Positions 37,982 to 39,521 of a stretch of 39,521 nucleotides of DNA are shown piece by piece. The notes beneath the pieces were generated by a model, which was not told where the DNA came from, ran no database searches, and saw nothing but the letters and a program-made list of their open reading frames with translations. Within the stretch, counting starts at the first letter, position 1. Every line of letters begins with the position of its first letter. The position numbers and the translations under genes were made by a program. The stretch spans positions 1 through 39,521 of the forward strand of contig JAMXLL010000339.1 in the NCBI GenBank assembly GCA_024281015.1, given 5' to 3'. The DNA comes from Candidatus Binataceae bacterium. Its GTDB lineage: Bacteria; Desulfobacterota; Binatia; Binatales; Binataceae.

Positions 37982-38004
37982 GTGGCACAGGCTTTTAGCC
38001 TGTG
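37982..38004 (-). repeat. Repeat B hairpin
   Basis: GTGGCACAGGCTTTTAGCCTG then TG: inverted orientation, nine bases after the preceding stop and 21 bases before the next start codon. Confidence 0.75.
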
Positions 38005-38025
38005 AGCCCTAAAGGGGAGAGCTAA

Positions 38026-38412
38026 ATGCGGATGAAACCACTAATCGGGATGTTGCTGCTGATGATGGCGGCGCAGGCGGGAGCGCAGACCAAGCCGATT
38101 TCGGGAGTGATATCGGCGCATCCAGCGGCTTCGACTACTGCACCAGTCAACGAGATTCCTCGCGCGGCAGCCACGCACGGAAATGATGAGGTGTGCCACG
38201 GCCTCGGAACGCAGGGCGGCCAATACACCTGCTATACGGGAGTGGCGGTAGCCACGGTTGATTGCATGATGGACCGCTATCTGAACGAAACGCCGGTCGC
38301 GCAGATGTGTGGACTGTTTGAACTGCCAGTTAATATGCAAAAGCCCCAGAGCGGCACAGTGACGCTCTCCATATCGTCGAAACCGGTGCCAGTCTCCTCG
38401 AAAAAAAAGTAA
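38026..38412 (+). CDS. Small exported protein with repeat-derived segment
   Basis: This 128-residue protein starts at ATG 38026 with GGGGAGAG upstream. Signal peptide at about 1-20 (MRMKPLIGMLLLMMAAQAGA, cut before QTK). The mature part has four cysteines and a Ser/Lys-rich end. Residues 43-55 (EIPRAAATHGND) are encoded by the inverted tail of repeat C (38151-38188), sitting between a Thr/Ala linker and the cysteine-bearing core. Function unknown; same operon direction and spacing as the other exported proteins. Confidence 0.65.
   Translation: MRMKPLIGMLLLMMAAQAGAQTKPISGVISAHPAASTTAPVNEIPRAAATHGNDEVCHGLGTQGGQYTCYTGVAVATVDCMMDRYLNETPVAQMCGLFELPVNMQKPQSGTVTLSISSKPVPVSSKKK
38151..38188 (-). repeat. 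Repeat C tail, in-frame inside the exported protein
   Basis: CGAGATTCCTCGCGCGGCAG then CCACGCACGGAAATGATGA: the reverse complement of the tail of the repeat-C copies at 30514 and 37565, with few changes. It is translated without a stop. Confidence 0.7.
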
Positions 38413-38470
38413 TCAGACTGATTATGGCCATGCAGGTCAAAAAAGGCGGGTCGGCAGGGCAGAAATAAGA

Positions 38471-38531
38471 CACAGGCTGGAAGCCTGTGCCACTGGGGAC
38501 AAAAAACACAGGCTGGAAAGCCTGTGCCACT
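38471..38531 (+). repeat. Two tandem repeat B hairpins
   Basis: CACAGGCTGGAAGCCTGTG with CCACTGGGGAC (38471-38500), and again CACAGGCTGGAAAGCCTGTG with CCACTGGGGAC (38507-38537). The trailing CCACTGGGGAC is part of the unit. A piece of the repeat-C distal end (GAGGAACGAGCGCGGCCGTA, about 38571-38590, then TCAGTGAAA) follows before the next gene. Confidence 0.8.
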
Positions 38532-38617
38532 GGGGACAACAGACAAAGGTCGTTTGACGACGAGAATCCGCGAGGAACGAGCGCGGCCGTATCAGTGAAA
38601 AAAAGGGAGGGTCTTAG

Positions 38618-39521
38618 GTGAAGAAACGCTGGAAGTGGTACGCGGGCGGGGCGATCGGCGCGATTGTAGCGCTGCTCTATTTCATTCCGATGCCGAAGTC
38701 GCAGGTCGTGGTACGCGGCCCGAGCGGCTGGCCGGTCGGAGTGGCCGCGCTGAATGGAATCAATGCGAAGGGCGCCGGCGCATCGGCTTCGCTGCCGGGA
38801 CCGGAGGTCCTGGGCTTTACTCAGCCGATTCTCACGCCGCGGCTGGTGGCGCGCTATCACGTAGTCATTCGCGATGCGCAGGGACGGGTTCGTGATGACG
38901 AGTATCTGCCGAATCCCAAGAAGATCGCCTTTTGGCAATCGCTCGGCCTCGGACCGACAGACGCCTGGGCGGCGGCCTGCTCCGCTTGCACCACGACGGT
39001 AGGAGCGAATCGCCTGCTCGGCATTTTCGAGGGCGGCGTAAACGTGTCTGGCGAATCTGAGGGCAATACTCCGGGATCCGGGACGACCTCCAGCTTTACT
39101 GTCACCAACCCGATGATTGTTCCCGGGACTTTCTCGGTAGCGGTCGCTTCAATCGGCACCTGCACCGACCAGGGGAACGGCACCTGCACCGGCTCCGGCT
39201 TCTCTGGCTCGTCATCTACTATCAACTATGATACCGGCGCGGTAGCGCTGACCTTCTCGTCGTCGCTGGCCGCCACTCACGCGCAAACCGCCGCGTACAA
39301 GCAGTACGAGAACTGGGCATCTTGCTCGCTGGCTTCTATCGCAGCGACCGGCCAGGGCTGCTGGTACATCGGGCTGATGGTCGGCAATTCCACCCCGACG
39401 CTGGCGACCGGCGATACCATGGCCTCGCATTCCGGCTGGACCGAAGCGACGCTGAACAGCAACGCGAACGGCGGTGTGACGCAGACCGCACGGCCGATTT
39501 GGACCGGCAGCGGAGCACCCT
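38618..39521 (+). CDS. Membrane-anchored protein with Ig-like module (partial)
   Basis: The start is GTG 38618 with AGGGAGG seven bases upstream; the frame is open for 301 codons to the window end. A basic start and a hydrophobic helix (about 8-24, YAGGAIGAIVALLYFIP) without an obvious cleavage site suggest an N-terminal anchor. Then an extended region with a carboxypeptidase-like (VVVRGPSGWPVGVAALNGIN) strand pair, a small Cys pair (AACSACTT), and at about 160-220 a beta module (VPGTFSVAVASIGTCTDQGN ... INYDTGAVALTFSS). This module type is frequent in phage surface proteins and recalls the VPGTF...DYQAG part of the decoration-like protein. The C-terminus is outside the window. Confidence 0.7.
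   Translation, partial: MKKRWKWYAGGAIGAIVALLYFIPMPKSQVVVRGPSGWPVGVAALNGINAKGAGASASLPGPEVLGFTQPILTPRLVARYHVVIRDAQGRVRDDEYLPNPKKIAFWQSLGLGPTDAWAAACSACTTTVGANRLLGIFEGGVNVSGESEGNTPGSGTTSSFTVTNPMIVPGTFSVAVASIGTCTDQGNGTCTGSGFSGSSSTINYDTGAVALTFSSSLAATHAQTAAYKQYENWASCSLASIAATGQGCWYIGLMVGNSTPTLATGDTMASHSGWTEATLNSNANGGVTQTARPIWTGSGAP

Noticed and set aside
17065-38531. CRISPR array
   Set aside because: Many repeats are present, but they are unevenly spaced, of several families, separated by whole genes, and there are no spacer-like units or cas genes.
1-39521. tRNA or rRNA genes and a tRNA-type attachment site
   Set aside because: No cloverleaf-like sequence or rRNA segment was noticed, and no direct repeat flanks the phage region within the window.

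Overview
Organism. The first ~13.5 kb is bacterial chromosome with moderately high GC. It carries catabolic genes typical of soil lineages that use coenzyme F420: three luciferase-like (LLM) F420-type oxidoreductases, a DUF1329 outer-membrane-type protein, a CocE-type hydrolase, a dihydropyrimidinase-like amidohydrolase, an ACMSD-like amidohydrolase and a CaiB/BaiF CoA-transferase. This mix, and the intergenic repeat families, would fit Binatota- or Acidobacteria-like soil bacteria. No rRNA or tRNA is present, so the lineage is an inference only.

Layout. (1) 1-13454: a catabolic island. Most genes read rightward (SDR end, DUF1329, CocE hydrolase, cyclic amidohydrolase, alpha/beta hydrolase, third LLM enzyme, alanine-zipper lipoprotein, GST, amidohydrolase, CoA-transferase). 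Two tandem LLM paralogues read leftward. Together they look like uptake and ring or ester/amide breakdown of small xenobiotics, with no substrate identifiable. (2) 13591-15956: a phage-type control region. A leftward cassette of two small proteins and a Mor-like activator faces a rightward helix-turn-helix repressor-like gene and a small hypothetical gene. (3) 16154-34361: a rightward structural operon. Its head module is Mu-like (protease/scaffold gpI, decoration-like protein, gpT capsid, gp36, gp37) and is followed by a small lysis-like cassette. Its contractile tail module is P2/Mu-like (sheath, tube, E/E' chaperone with a -1 frameshift site, tape measure, gpU, gpX, gpD). Inside the tail module are unexpected cargo genes: a membrane fatty-acid-hydroxylase-family protein, a papain-like peptidase and a zinc-ribbon peptide. 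(4) 34358-39521: a run of five proteins with N-terminal export or membrane signals, including a large parallel beta-helix spike-like protein. The last is cut by the window end.

What stands out. No terminase, portal, gpF, transposase, integrase or baseplate V/W/J genes are visible, although the genes that are present look intact. Four families of chromosomal-type repeats sit at nearly every gene junction from 17.6 kb onward. Several copies lie in frame inside genes: in the capsid protease/scaffold, in the fatty-acid hydroxylase, in a secreted protein, and as the source of a signal peptide in the spike protein. This suggests an element that has lived long in its host and has been remodelled by host repeats while its reading frames stayed open. 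Possible explanations are a domesticated particle (gene-transfer-agent-like or tailocin-like) or a prophage whose other modules lie outside the window.
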